DNA of 40,875 nt, from assembly GCA_025363575.1 (NCBI GenBank), contig JANYDM010000060.1, positions 1 to 40,875 of the forward strand. Reading direction: 5' to 3'. Below the pieces are notes generated by a model. The model searched no databases, was not told the DNA's origin, and was given only the letters and a program-made list of their open reading frames with translations. Positions 1-7,334 of the stretch are shown here, piece after piece (the stretch's first letter is position 1; each line of letters starts with the position of its first letter). The DNA comes from Betaproteobacteria bacterium. Lineage in GTDB: Bacteria > Pseudomonadota > Gammaproteobacteria > Burkholderiales > SG8-41. Made by a program: the position numbers and the translations under genes.

Positions 1-1443
1 ATCCGTGGTGTGGATGTAGCGGCTGGGGGAGATGTTGTAGTCGTTCTTTTTCAGCTCGGCGTGGTCGACGATGCGGCTGAGTTTTTCCGCTTCGGTCCAG
101 CCGATGAGAGTGTCGGCGATGCGCTGGATGCCTGCGTCCGGAATGAAGTTCTTCGGATCGCCCTTTTCGAAGACTTGCGATGCGTTGACGAGGAAGACCT
201 TGCCTTTACGCTCCTTCGGCTTGGCCTTGTTGAGGAACAGCACAATACCGGGGGCGGTAGTGTTGTAGAAGAGGTTTTCTGGCAAGTAGAGTACGCTCTC
301 GATGAGGTCGTGATCGACGAACCACTGGCGCACGGTTTTTTCCTTGTTGGTGCCGGCATTGCCTGATCCGCGCGAGACGGCGCCGGTATCGAGAATGACG
401 GCCGCGCGGCCGGTAGCATTCATGCTGGCGTGGATGTGCTGGACCCAGCCCCAGTCGGCGGAGGATTTGCCGGGAAAGCCGGCCCCCGCAGGGAAGCGGT
501 CGAGTTCGTCGTTGTCGTAATCGCCCTCAATGAACCAGTCCTGGTTCCACATGGGATTGGCGACGACGCGGTCGAAGGTGCGGAGTTTGCCTTTGCTGCG
601 GAATTTGGGATTCTTGAAGGTGTCGCCGATCTCGATCTGCCCTTCCATGTCGTGGATGATCATGTTCATGTTGGCCATGGCCCAGGTCTCAGGCGTGTTT
701 TCCTGGCCGAACAGTTTCAGCGGCGCGACAGTGCGTTTTTTACCTTTAACATTTTCCTCCATCGCGATTTCGCACTTCACTAACAAGCCGCCGGAACCGC
801 AGGTGGGGTCGTAGATTTCCATGCCGGGCTCGGGCGAGAGGACGCGTGACATGATGGTGCCGACCTCAGGCGGGGTGTAGAACTCGCCCGCGCTCTGACC
901 GCCGCCCTCGGCAAACTTGCGGATGAGGTATTCGTAGCTTTTGCCGATGATGTCGGCCTCGACGTCTTCGAGCCCGAGGCGTTTGGTGCTGATGGCCTCG
1001 ATGAGATTGGAGAGGCGATCGTCGTCGAGGTCGCGCTGGCCGTGGGTGGTGGCGTTGAAGTCGACGCGGTCGATGATGCCCTGCAGCAGCGGGTTTTCGC
1101 GCGCGATAGCCCGCATGCGGGTGGTGACCCCTTCGCCGATCTTGTCGGAAAGCTTGCGTATAACGGACCAGACCGGCTGCTCGGGATCGTCCGGCAAAAG
1201 AGGAAGGTAGAAGCGAACGAGCTTGTGGTCGGCCTTCGCGAGTTGGAAGGCCTTCTTGCGCGAGCCGACTTCCTTCGCAATGCGGTTCAACTCGTCATCG
1301 AAGACGTCGCACAGGCGCTTGGTGAAAATCAGCGGGAGAATGTAGTCCTTGTATTTCGGCGCGTCCTTGGCCCCACGGATGGAACAGGCGGCATCCCATA
1401 TCCAGGATTCAAGAGATTTGCCGCTGTCTTTATTGTTTGCCAT
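1..1443 (-). CDS. hsdM: Type I restriction-modification DNA methyltransferase subunit HsdM (3' end outside window)
   Basis: N6-adenine methyltransferase subunit of a type I restriction-modification system; with HsdS it methylates a bipartite DNA target. Reading leftward from ATG at 1443-1441 the frame stays open for 481 codons to the window edge. The N-terminal helical HsdM_N region (about residues 10-150) opens with ESWIWDAACSIRGAKDAPKY. The SAM-binding motif DPTCGSGG lies at 212-219 and the catalytic motif IV is NPMW at 296-299, a variant of NPPF that I recall in many HsdM proteins. The last residues (NDYNISPSRYI) are typical of the HsdM C-terminal part, so little is missing. hsdS and hsdR, if present, must lie to the left and are not visible. 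A TACAAT -10-like hexamer sits at 1463-1458 and AAGG just before the ATG. The family call is secure; the specificity is unknown. Confidence 0.95.
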   Translation of the reverse strand, partial: MANNKDSGKSLESWIWDAACSIRGAKDAPKYKDYILPLIFTKRLCDVFDDELNRIAKEVGSRKKAFQLAKADHKLVRFYLPLLPDDPEQPVWSVIRKLSDKIGEGVTTRMRAIARENPLLQGIIDRVDFNATTHGQRDLDDDRLSNLIEAISTKRLGLEDVEADIIGKSYEYLIRKFAEGGGQSAGEFYTPPEVGTIMSRVLSPEPGMEIYDPTCGSGGLLVKCEIAMEENVKGKKRTVAPLKLFGQENTPETWAMANMNMIIHDMEGQIEIGDTFKNPKFRSKGKLRTFDRVVANPMWNQDWFIEGDYDNDELDRFPAGAGFPGKSSADWGWVQHIHASMNATGRAAVILDTGAVSRGSGNAGTNKEKTVRQWFVDHDLIESVLYLPENLFYNTTAPGIVLFLNKAKPKERKGKVFLVNASQVFEKGDPKNFIPDAGIQRIADTLIGWTEAEKLSRIVDHAELKKNDYNISPSRYIHTTD

Positions 1444-1641
1444 TAACCTTAAGTCCTATTGTATTTATTTTTGTTGGGCAGAGCGCATTTAAATCATCTT
1501 GCCATATATGCATATGGAATAGACAACCCTGAAGAAGGGGCTCGTGTCCCGATCAAAGACTATATCAAAGCGGGCATCACTAGGCAGAGCCAATTAGCTA
1601 CCCTCGCGGAAACCACGAAATTCCGTGCTGAAAAAGCGGAC
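1444..1641. other. AT-richer intergenic stretch between hsdM and the truncated OsmC-YcaO copy
   Basis: This stretch has clearly lower GC than the rest of the window. It must carry the hsdM promoter (candidate -10 at 1458-1463 on the minus strand). A plus-strand frame at 1459-1692 is open for 77 codons but begins with a non-ATG codon, has no convincing ribosome binding site and resembles no family I know; it may be the tail of a decayed gene. It runs into the duplicated segment that begins near 1642. Confidence 0.4.
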
Positions 1642-2172
1642 AATAGCGGCTTAATTGTTATAGATGCCATCTCAAATTCCCATGGAAATTAAAGTCAACT
1701 TTCTCGACAAGTTTCGTCTTGAAGCCAGGTTCGATGACTTCACAGTGGTGGCCGATCAACCTATTCGCTCTAAGGGCGATGGCTCGGCGCCCGGGCCATT
1801 TGATTACTTTCTGGCTTCGTCGGCGCAGTGCGCGGCTTATTTTGTGAAGTTGTACTGCGTGACGCGCAATATTCCCACCGACAACATCCGGCTGTCGCAG
1901 AAGAATATTGTCGATCCGGAGAATTGCTACAAGCAGACCTTCAAGATACAGGTGGAGTTGCCGGCAAATATCTCCGCCAAAGACCGCCAGGGAATTTTGC
2001 GCTCGATCGACCGTTGCACCGTGAAAAAGGTGGTGCAGGCCGGGCCTGAGTTTGTGATTGAAGAAGTGGAAAACCTGGATGCCGATGCCCAGGCTCTGCT
2101 GGTTCTGAATCCGGCACCGGAAGCAGCCATTTATGTCACGGGCAAGGACCTGCCGCTGAAGCAGACCATCGC
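1642..2172 (+). repeat. Direct repeat copy 1 (5' part of the OsmC-YcaO gene plus about 40 bp upstream)
   Basis: Positions 1682-2172 align without a gap to 3833-4323, and about 40 bp upstream (AATAGCGGC...TCTCAAA) also matches with one small indel. Roughly 145 of 164 encoded residues are identical by eye, so the copies are diverged rather than a recent duplication. Similarity stops abruptly after CAGACCATCGC at 2172, where the sequence switches to the reverse strand of an NTPase gene. Confidence 0.85.
1682..2172 (+). pseudogene. Truncated OsmC-YcaO gene: OsmC domain only, broken at 2172
   Basis: This is the 5' part of a second OsmC-YcaO fusion gene, beginning MEIKVNFLDK at 1682. It covers the whole OsmC-like domain (about residues 1-140) and the linker up to KQTIA, then loses homology to the intact copy at 3833. 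Both OsmC-type cysteines are kept, in QCAAYF (50) and RCTVKKVV (112). The frame runs on to a stop at 2468-2470, adding about 98 residues that are antisense to NTPase and Fic DNA and look meaningless. The YcaO domain is entirely missing. An expressed stand-alone OsmC-like protein is possible, but I call it a pseudogene created by rearrangement. No good Shine-Dalgarno is seen, as with the intact copy. Confidence 0.75.
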
Positions 2173-2373
2173 GATACGCCGGGCGTTCTCGCGGGCCTGC
2201 GCCTCGAAGGTCTTGCCTGCACCTGGATCGGTAATGATAAGAACGCGAAAGTCATCCTCGATCTCATGCCAACGCTGGGGGCCGCCAGTTCCCGGCACGA
2301 GAGAGTCCCACTCCCGCGAGCGAGACGATATCGGCGCGAACCGCCGGATGAGTTCGACGATCTTCTCGGTCAT
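2173..2373 (-). pseudogene. N-terminal fragment of a P-loop (NACHT/STAND-like) NTPase, cut off by the duplicated segment
   Basis: Reading leftward from ATG at 2373, the sequence MTEKIVELIRRF is followed by RWHEIEDDFRVLIITDPG and AGKTFEAQAR, a Walker A motif (GAGKT) in a setting I recall from NACHT/STAND-type NTPases in defence loci. About 67 residues remain before homology breaks at 2172/2173, inside the other gene's sequence; the frame closes at 2131. Its ATG overlaps the Fic stop codon (ATGA), so the two genes were translationally coupled and probably acted together. An upstream in-frame start at 2415 is possible but would overlap the Fic gene. The remnant cannot be an active ATPase: Walker B, sensors and effector are gone. 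The precise NTPase family is inferred from a short stretch. Confidence 0.6.
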
Positions 2374-3557
2374 GGTCGAGATCCAGCGTCTGCGGGATAA
2401 AGATTCGGGAACCAACGCTCGGCGACATCGGCCGGGAAGGCAATACGGAGAGGCGCACGGTGCGTCGTAGCCGTTAGCATGCCCCGGTCGACCAACCCCG
2501 CAGTGACGTTGCGCGCGCCTCGCTCTTCATATCCGGTGAGCGCGGGAATTTTCGATCGCCCGACCTCGCCACTCAACACCGCCTCGCGCAACACTGCGAA
2601 GCTGCCGCGCAGCAGTCGTTTGGCTCGCACTTCCTCCTCGATATAAATCTCCATGCGCGTCAGTAGCGTCGCCGGCTCAAGCAAACCACTCATGAAGCGA
2701 ATCTGATCGACGGATCGGGCAAGGAAGAATTTGCAGAACTCGATAAGGCCGCGCTGGGTGAGATTCCCTCGACCGTCAAGATCGCCTTCGCGACTTCCGT
2801 CGGCTTGGGCGAGCAGGCTTTTGTAGCGATCCACATCTCGGGCAAGCCCGCGGGCGACCGACCAAAGACTTGTCCCGATGTCGAGCCGCTTGAAAAGTGC
2901 ATGCGACATCAACCGCGCAACTCGGCCATTGCCGTCGAGGAAAGGGTGGATCCACAGCAAGCGGTGGTGGACGGCGCCGACCGTCTGGATCTGGCGCGTC
3001 TTGCTGAGTGGCGGAGAACCATAAGCAGTGTCGAACCGCGCCATGAAGCGCGCGAGGTCTTCGTGCGGCGGCGGGACGTGACGTCCCACCTGCACGTCGC
3101 GTTTGCGCCAGGCGCCTGGGACAATCGCAAGGCGTTCACCTGTTTTCTCGTCGGTGACGAACAGCATTTCAGGCGGCAAGCGCGAGCAGAATTCCTCGTG
3201 CAACCATGCTGCATAAGCCGCCGATGCGGGCCAAGCGTCGGGATCACGGCCGGTGTCGATCAACCGCTGGACGTGAATGTGGGCGACGGCTTCCTGCTGC
3301 AGATCGCGCTTCTTAGGCTCGGACGAAAAATCGTTCGCCAAAGCGCGATCGATATCGCGCGGATGGGTGTCATGTCCTTCGATCAGGTTCGAGTAATAGC
3401 AGTTCATCGATCGCACGAGGTCGCCAATCGATTCGCGCAAAATCGGATGGATGCGACCGGCAAGCTGGTGCGCCTCCGCAATCAGAGGGAGGATGTCGTC
3501 GTCGAGTAGGCGAGACGACTCCTCGGGGACCATTGGCTCCATGCTTGAAACATTCAT
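2370..3557 (-). CDS. Fic-family AMP/NMP-transferase with N-terminal inhibitory motif and C-terminal winged helix
   Basis: A 395-residue Fic protein; the family transfers AMP (or another phosphate-containing group) from a nucleotide to hydroxyl side chains of target proteins. The complete active-site motif HPFLDGNGRVAR is at residues 204-215. The auto-inhibitory helix motif (S/T)xxxE(G/N) appears as SNLIEG at 56-61, before the Fic core, which makes this a class II Fic protein, normally held inactive. The C-terminal part (about 315-390) looks like a winged helix, as in the long Fic proteins that also bind DNA. The gene is followed by an NTPase start overlapping its stop (ATGA). No strong Shine-Dalgarno is seen before ATG 3557; ATG 3542 is the alternative start. 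The promoter region holds phased CCGG boxes, consistent with autoregulation. It appears intact although its partner is broken. Confidence 0.92.
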   Translation of the reverse strand: MNVSSMEPMVPEESSRLLDDDILPLIAEAHQLAGRIHPILRESIGDLVRSMNCYYSNLIEGHDTHPRDIDRALANDFSSEPKKRDLQQEAVAHIHVQRLIDTGRDPDAWPASAAYAAWLHEEFCSRLPPEMLFVTDEKTGERLAIVPGAWRKRDVQVGRHVPPPHEDLARFMARFDTAYGSPPLSKTRQIQTVGAVHHRLLWIHPFLDGNGRVARLMSHALFKRLDIGTSLWSVARGLARDVDRYKSLLAQADGSREGDLDGRGNLTQRGLIEFCKFFLARSVDQIRFMSGLLEPATLLTRMEIYIEEEVRAKRLLRGSFAVLREAVLSGEVGRSKIPALTGYEERGARNVTAGLVDRGMLTATTHRAPLRIAFPADVAERWFPNLYPADAGSRP

Positions 3558-3566
3558 AGGTACAAT

Positions 3567-3588
3567 ATACCGGATTAAATACCGGATT
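3567..3588. promoter_or_regulatory. Two direct ATACCGGATT boxes, 12 bp apart, just upstream of the Fic gene
   Basis: ATACCGGATT occurs at 3567-3576 and again at 3579-3588, a 12-bp period. The boxes lie 10-31 bp upstream of the Fic ATG (minus strand), where a -10 element or transcription start is expected. They are in inverted orientation relative to the CCGG boxes at 3645-3676. Likely operator sites, possibly for the Fic protein's own winged helix (inference). Confidence 0.55.
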
Positions 3589-3644
3589 GATAGTTAAATT
3601 ATTACTTAAATAACAATATATTAAGTATTTTATATAGATTATAA

Positions 3645-3676
3645 AACCGGTTAATATTCCGGTTTGTGTGCCGGTT
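3645..3676. promoter_or_regulatory. Three CCGG boxes at 12-bp spacing, distal arm of the Fic promoter
   Basis: CCGG cores stand at 3647, 3659 and 3671, exactly 12 bp apart, in the contexts AACCGGTTAA, TTCCGGTTTG and TGCCGGTTAA. Together with the pair at 3567-3588 they flank a very AT-rich core (3589-3644). The arrangement resembles a multi-site operator or a small iteron array. No gene is visible between 3558 and 3832. Confidence 0.5.
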
Positions 3677-3791
3677 AAGATTGGCGTCGAACAGCAAAGC
3701 TAAAGGCGCTCAACCGCGATAAGCCACCAGCGGCAGCAATGCATCCAACAACGGTCGGTAAACCCAGTTACGCTTAGCGGTCGCTAGACCG

Positions 3792-4323
3792 AATAGCGGC
3801 ATCAATTGTTATGGAAGCCGTCTCAAACTCCCATGGAAATTAAGGTCAACTTTCTCGACAAGCTTCGTCTTGAAGCCAAATTCGATGATTTCACGGTGGT
3901 GGCCGATCAACCGATCCGCTACAAGGGCGATGGCTCGGCGCCCGGACCGTTCGATTACTTTCTGGCTTCATCGGCGCAGTGCGCGGCTTACTTTGTGAAG
4001 TTGTACTGCGTGACGCGCAATATTCCTACCGATAACATCCGGCTGTCGCAGAACAATATTGTCGACCCGGAAAATCGCTACAAGCAGATTTTCAAGATAC
4101 AGGTCGAATTGCCGGCGGAACTCTCCGCCAAAGACCGCCAGGGAATTTTGCGCTCCATCGACCGCTGCACGGTGAAAAAGGTGGTGCAGGCCGGGCCTGA
4201 GTTTGTGATTGAAGAAGTGGAAAACCTGGATGCCGATGCCCAGGCCCTGCTGATTCCGAATTCAGCCGCGGGAGCGGGCACTCATATATTGGGCAAGGAT
4301 CTGCCGCTGGAGCAGACCATCGC
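3792..4323 (+). repeat. Direct repeat copy 2 (5' end of the intact OsmC-YcaO gene)
   Basis: Partner of 1642-2172. It includes the roughly 40 bp before the start codon and the first 491 bp of the intact gene. The upstream flanks of the two copies share nothing obvious beyond this point. Confidence 0.85.
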
Positions 4324-6037
4324 CAATATGTCGGGCGTGCTGGCGGGCCTCGGCATGAAGATCGAAATCGCTTCGTGGCGCAATATCGTGCCCAATGTCT
4401 GGTCGCTGCATATCCGCGATGCGCACTCTCCGATGTGTTTTACCAATGGCAAGGGCGCGACCAAGGAGAGCGCGCTGGCGTCGGCGCTGGGCGAGTTTAT
4501 CGAACGGCTGAGTTGCAATCATTTCTACAACGATCAGTTCTGGGGCGAAGACATCGCCAATGCGGCGTTCGTGCATTATCCGGACGAGCGCTGGTTCAAG
4601 CCCGGCCGCAAGGATGCGCTGCCGGCCGGCCTGCTCGACGAATACTGTCTGCAGATTTACAACGCCGACGGCGAATTGCGTGCTTCGCATCTGTATGACA
4701 CAAATTCCGGCAACGTAAAGCGCGGCATCTGCGCGCTGCCGTATGCGCGCAGATCGGACGGCAAGGTGGTGTACTTTCCTACCAACCTGATCGACAACCT
4801 GTTCCTCAGCAATGGCATGAGCGCGGGCAACACACTGGCCGAAGCGCAGGTGCAATGCCTGTCTGAAATCCTCGAGCGCGCAGTCAAGCGCGAAATTCTC
4901 GAAGGTGAAATAACGCTCCCTGATGTGCCGCAGGAAGTGCTGGCCAAATACCCCGGCATCGTGGCCGGCATTCGGGGATTGGAGGCGCAGGGCTTTCCGG
5001 TGCTGGTGAAGGATGCGTCGCTGGGCGGCAAATATCCGGTGATGTGCGTCACTCTGATGAACCCGCGTACCGGTGGCGTGTTTGCCTCGTTCGGATCGCA
5101 CCCGAGTTTTGAAGTGGCGCTGGAACGCAGTCTTACCGAGTTGCTGCAGGGCCGCAGTTTCGAAGGCCTCGACGATTTACCGCGGCCCACCTTCGAAAGT
5201 AACGCGGTGACCGAGCCGAATAACTTTGTCGAGCACTTCATCGATTCCAGCGGCATCGTGTCGTGGCGCTTTTTCAGCGCCAAAGCCGGTTTCGATTTTG
5301 TCGAGTGGGACTTTTCCGGCAGAGGAAAAAATTCCAACGCCGAGGAAGCCGCGACCCTGTTCGGCATACTCGAGGCCATGAGCAAGGAAGTGTACATGGC
5401 GGTGTATGAGGATTTAGGCGCAACGGCCTGCCGCATCCTGGTGCCGGGTTATTCGGAGATTTATCCGGTCGAGGATCTGGTATGGGACAACACCAATAAA
5501 GCGCTGGCGTTTCGCGCCGACATCCTGAACGTGCATCGTCTCGACGACGCCGGCCTGAAATCCTTGCTTAAACGCCTGGAAGACAGCGAACTGGATGATT
5601 ACACCGACATCATCACATTGATCGGCATCGAATTCGACGAGAACACAGCTTGGGGTCAACTGACGATACTGGAGTTGAAGCTGCTGATTAATCTCGCCTT
5701 GAAGAAATTCGATGCGACGCAAGAGCTGGTGGGCGCTTTTCTGCAATACAACGAGAACACGGCCGAGCGCGGATTGTTTTATCAGGCTTTGAATGTGGTG
5801 CTGGAAGTGCTGCTGGACGACAAGCTGGAACTGGACGACTACGTCGCCAATTTCCGCCGGATGTTCGGCAACCCGCGGATGGACGCAGTGATGGGCTCAG
5901 TGGACGGCAGCGTGCGCTTCTTCGGCCTGACGCCAACGAGCATCAAACTGGAGGGGCTCGACAAGCACCAGCGCCTGATCGACAGCTACAAAAAACTGCA
6001 CATGAAGCGGACTAAAGTTGCCGCCTTATCCGGGTAG
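3833..6037 (+). CDS. ycaO: OsmC domain / YcaO domain fusion protein (YcaO-type ATP-dependent enzyme)
   Basis: A 734-residue fusion. Residues 1-140 form an OsmC-like domain with cysteines at 50 (QCAAYF) and 112 (RCTVKKVV) at the places used by OsmC peroxidases. Residues of about 165-575 form a YcaO domain with the acidic ATP-binding helices EFIER (221-225) and SEILER (344-349). The remaining C-terminal part is helical, TPR-like as in E. coli YcaO. YcaO enzymes phosphorylate amide backbones with ATP; the E. coli protein is linked to beta-methylthiolation of ribosomal protein S12 with RimO. OsmC-YcaO fusions are known in other proteobacteria. ATG 3833 is chosen because both repeat copies align from MEIKVNFLDK; a TTG at 3806 would add nine residues. 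No precursor peptide or cyclodehydratase partner gene lies nearby, which argues for the housekeeping role rather than a RiPP pathway. Confidence 0.93.
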   Translation: MEIKVNFLDKLRLEAKFDDFTVVADQPIRYKGDGSAPGPFDYFLASSAQCAAYFVKLYCVTRNIPTDNIRLSQNNIVDPENRYKQIFKIQVELPAELSAKDRQGILRSIDRCTVKKVVQAGPEFVIEEVENLDADAQALLIPNSAAGAGTHILGKDLPLEQTIANMSGVLAGLGMKIEIASWRNIVPNVWSLHIRDAHSPMCFTNGKGATKESALASALGEFIERLSCNHFYNDQFWGEDIANAAFVHYPDERWFKPGRKDALPAGLLDEYCLQIYNADGELRASHLYDTNSGNVKRGICALPYARRSDGKVVYFPTNLIDNLFLSNGMSAGNTLAEAQVQCLSEILERAVKREILEGEITLPDVPQEVLAKYPGIVAGIRGLEAQGFPVLVKDASLGGKYPVMCVTLMNPRTGGVFASFGSHPSFEVALERSLTELLQGRSFEGLDDLPRPTFESNAVTEPNNFVEHFIDSSGIVSWRFFSAKAGFDFVEWDFSGRGKNSNAEEAATLFGILEAMSKEVYMAVYEDLGATACRILVPGYSEIYPVEDLVWDNTNKALAFRADILNVHRLDDAGLKSLLKRLEDSELDDYTDIITLIGIEFDENTAWGQLTILELKLLINLALKKFDATQELVGAFLQYNENTAERGLFYQALNVVLEVLLDDKLELDDYVANFRRMFGNPRMDAVMGSVDGSVRFFGLTPTSIKLEGLDKHQRLIDSYKKLHMKRTKVAALSG

Positions 6038-6059
6038 GCACATAAAGGAACTCGGATTT

Positions 6060-6170
6060 CCCCTCCCTTACGCAACGCGCGGGGGAGGGTTAGGGAGGGG
6101 CGAGCGGATTTGCCCCCATCCTGGTGCCCCCTCGCCACAGCGCTTGCTCTCCCCCCTTAGCTGGGGAAGG
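6060..6170. repeat. G/C-rich palindromic intergenic repeat between convergent genes
   Basis: The element has a G-rich arm (GGGGGAGGG at 6081 onward, then GGGTTAGGGAGGGG-like runs to 6100) and a C-rich arm in inverted orientation (6112-6155). It resembles the repeats at 27614-27652 and 35073-35165. The run at 6081-6100 has four G-tracts and could form a G-quadruplex. It lies between the 3' ends of the convergent OsmC-YcaO and Bug genes, where it may act as a bidirectional terminator. Confidence 0.65.
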
Positions 6171-6177
6171 AATCGAT

Positions 6178-7143
6178 CTAATCGATTTTCGCGCCCGACG
6201 CTTTGGCGATCGGGCCCCACTTGTCGTATTCGGCTTTAACAAAAGCGGTAAATTCGGCGGGCGTGCCCGGAATCGGCTCCGCGCCACGCCCGATCAGCGT
6301 CTGCCGCATGGCGGGATCGTTCAGGGTCTTGCCGAAAACCTCGTTGATCTTCGCGATGATCTCGGGCGGCGTCTTCGCCGGGACCTGTATCCCGTACCAA
6401 TTGACCGCCTCCACTTTCGGCAGCCCCTGCTCAATCATCGTCGGCACGTTCGGGAACAGCGGCGAACGCTTGGGTGCCGCCAGCGCCAGCGCGCGCAACC
6501 TGCCGCTCTGGATGTGCGGCTGCAACACCGGCAAATCGGCGATCACGCCCTGCACCTGGCCGCCGACCGCGTTCGAAACCGCCGGCGCCGCGCCGTTGAA
6601 CGGCACGTGCAACATGTCGACCTTCGCTTCTATTTTGAACAGCTCGAGCGCGAGATGCGGCAGGCCGCCGCTGCCCGTCGAGGCAATCGAAATCTGGCCC
6701 GGCCGGGTTTTCGCGAGCGCGATCAGTTCCTTCACGCTCTTCACTGGCAACGAGGGATGCACCACCAGCAATTCGCCGGTCTGCGTCACGAGCGTCACGC
6801 ACACGAGATCGCGTAGCGGGTCATACGGCATTTTCGGATAAATGTGCGGGCTGATAGTGACAGTGCCGGTGCTGATCAACATCATCGTGTAGCCGTCGGG
6901 CGCGGATTTAGCGACAGCGTCCGCGCCGATCAGGCCGTTCGCGCCGCCGCGGTTGTCGACGACCACGGTCTGGCCGAAGAATTCGCCGAGCTTGGGTGAC
7001 ATCACGCGCGCGACGATATCGATCGGGCCACCGGCGGGAAAGCCGATGACCATGCGCACGGGTTTGACCGGATACGATTGGGCAGTCGCGAATGCAGCAA
7101 AAGCAGACGCGAGCAGCGCGAGTACGGTGCGCGACAAAAGCAT
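6178..7143 (-). CDS. Bug-family (TctC-type) tripartite tricarboxylate transporter substrate-binding protein
   Basis: A 321-residue periplasmic receptor of the Bug/TctC family, which captures small carboxylates and related solutes. It begins with a Sec signal peptide (MLLSRTVLALLASAFAAFA, cleavage likely after ATAQ). The mature part starts YPVKPVRMVIGFPAGGP, followed by the family landmarks VDNRGGANG, SAPDGYT and the ligand-loop HVPFNGAAPAVSNAVGGQVQ. GGGAGG lies 6 nt before ATG 7143, which favours this start over ATG 7149. It is transcribed away from the FAD-dehydrogenase gene, so the two share the control region 7144-7464. No TctA/TctB membrane genes are nearby; the ligand is unknown, a tri- or dicarboxylate being plausible from the neighbour. 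Confidence 0.93.
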   Translation of the reverse strand: MLLSRTVLALLASAFAAFATAQSYPVKPVRMVIGFPAGGPIDIVARVMSPKLGEFFGQTVVVDNRGGANGLIGADAVAKSAPDGYTMMLISTGTVTISPHIYPKMPYDPLRDLVCVTLVTQTGELLVVHPSLPVKSVKELIALAKTRPGQISIASTGSGGLPHLALELFKIEAKVDMLHVPFNGAAPAVSNAVGGQVQGVIADLPVLQPHIQSGRLRALALAAPKRSPLFPNVPTMIEQGLPKVEAVNWYGIQVPAKTPPEIIAKINEVFGKTLNDPAMRQTLIGRGAEPIPGTPAEFTAFVKAEYDKWGPIAKASGAKID

Positions 7144-7212
7144 GGTCATCCTCCCGGGTTTGAAATACGGCCTGCGGCATCGAGGGCCGCCAGGTCGATT
7201 AATCAAGCTGAT

Positions 7213-7241
7213 AAATAACTATGGGCCAGATTGTGCTGCAA
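7213..7241 (-). promoter_or_regulatory. Candidate sigma-70 promoter for the Bug gene
   Basis: On the minus strand TTGCAG (7241-7236) is separated by exactly 17 bp from TTATTT (7218-7213). The -35 is good and the -10 weak. It is 70 bp upstream of the Bug start at 7143. Confidence 0.3.
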
Positions 7242-7300
7242 GTTCGATTTCAACTCAATCCGCGTCGCGCCGGTCGGCGTTCTGCGATAAAATTACGCTT

Positions 7301-7334
7301 GTCCCGGCCCGCGCTCGCGCAGCGGGACGTTTTT
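7301..7334 (+). terminator. Hairpin followed by five Ts in the leader of the FAD-dehydrogenase gene
   Basis: GTCCCG (7301-7306) pairs with CGGGAC (7323-7328) around a GC-rich interior that can itself pair, and TTTTT follows at 7330-7334. It lies downstream of the possible -10 at 7286-7294 and about 130 bp before the GTG start, so it could work as an attenuator. It could also be a relic terminator. The T run is short. Confidence 0.4.

Noticed and set aside
1459..1692. A 77-codon plus-strand frame leading into the duplicated segment
   Set aside because: Non-ATG start, no recognisable domain and overlap with the repeat; kept only as a possible gene relic.
2805..3509. A 234-codon plus-strand frame antisense to the Fic gene
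   Set aside because: The minus strand encodes complete Fic motifs across the same bases; the plus-strand product has no recognisable features.
3567..3676. The CCGG boxes as a CRISPR array or plasmid replication origin
   Set aside because: Units are too short (12 bp) and few, there are no unique spacers, and no cas or rep gene is nearby.
1642..4323. An insertion sequence or transposon bounded by the OsmC-YcaO repeats
   Set aside because: No transposase or integrase is present and the repeats are gene segments, not terminal inverted repeats. No target-site duplication could be identified.
4262..5101. A 279-codon minus-strand frame opposite the OsmC-YcaO gene
   Set aside because: Arg/His-rich antisense shadow of a conserved gene, no ribosome binding site of note.
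3833..6037. YcaO as part of a RiPP (thiazole/oxazole or thioamide) biosynthetic cluster
   Set aside because: No precursor peptide, E1-like or TfuA partner, dehydrogenase or exporter is adjacent; the OsmC-fused form fits the ribosomal S12-related type better.
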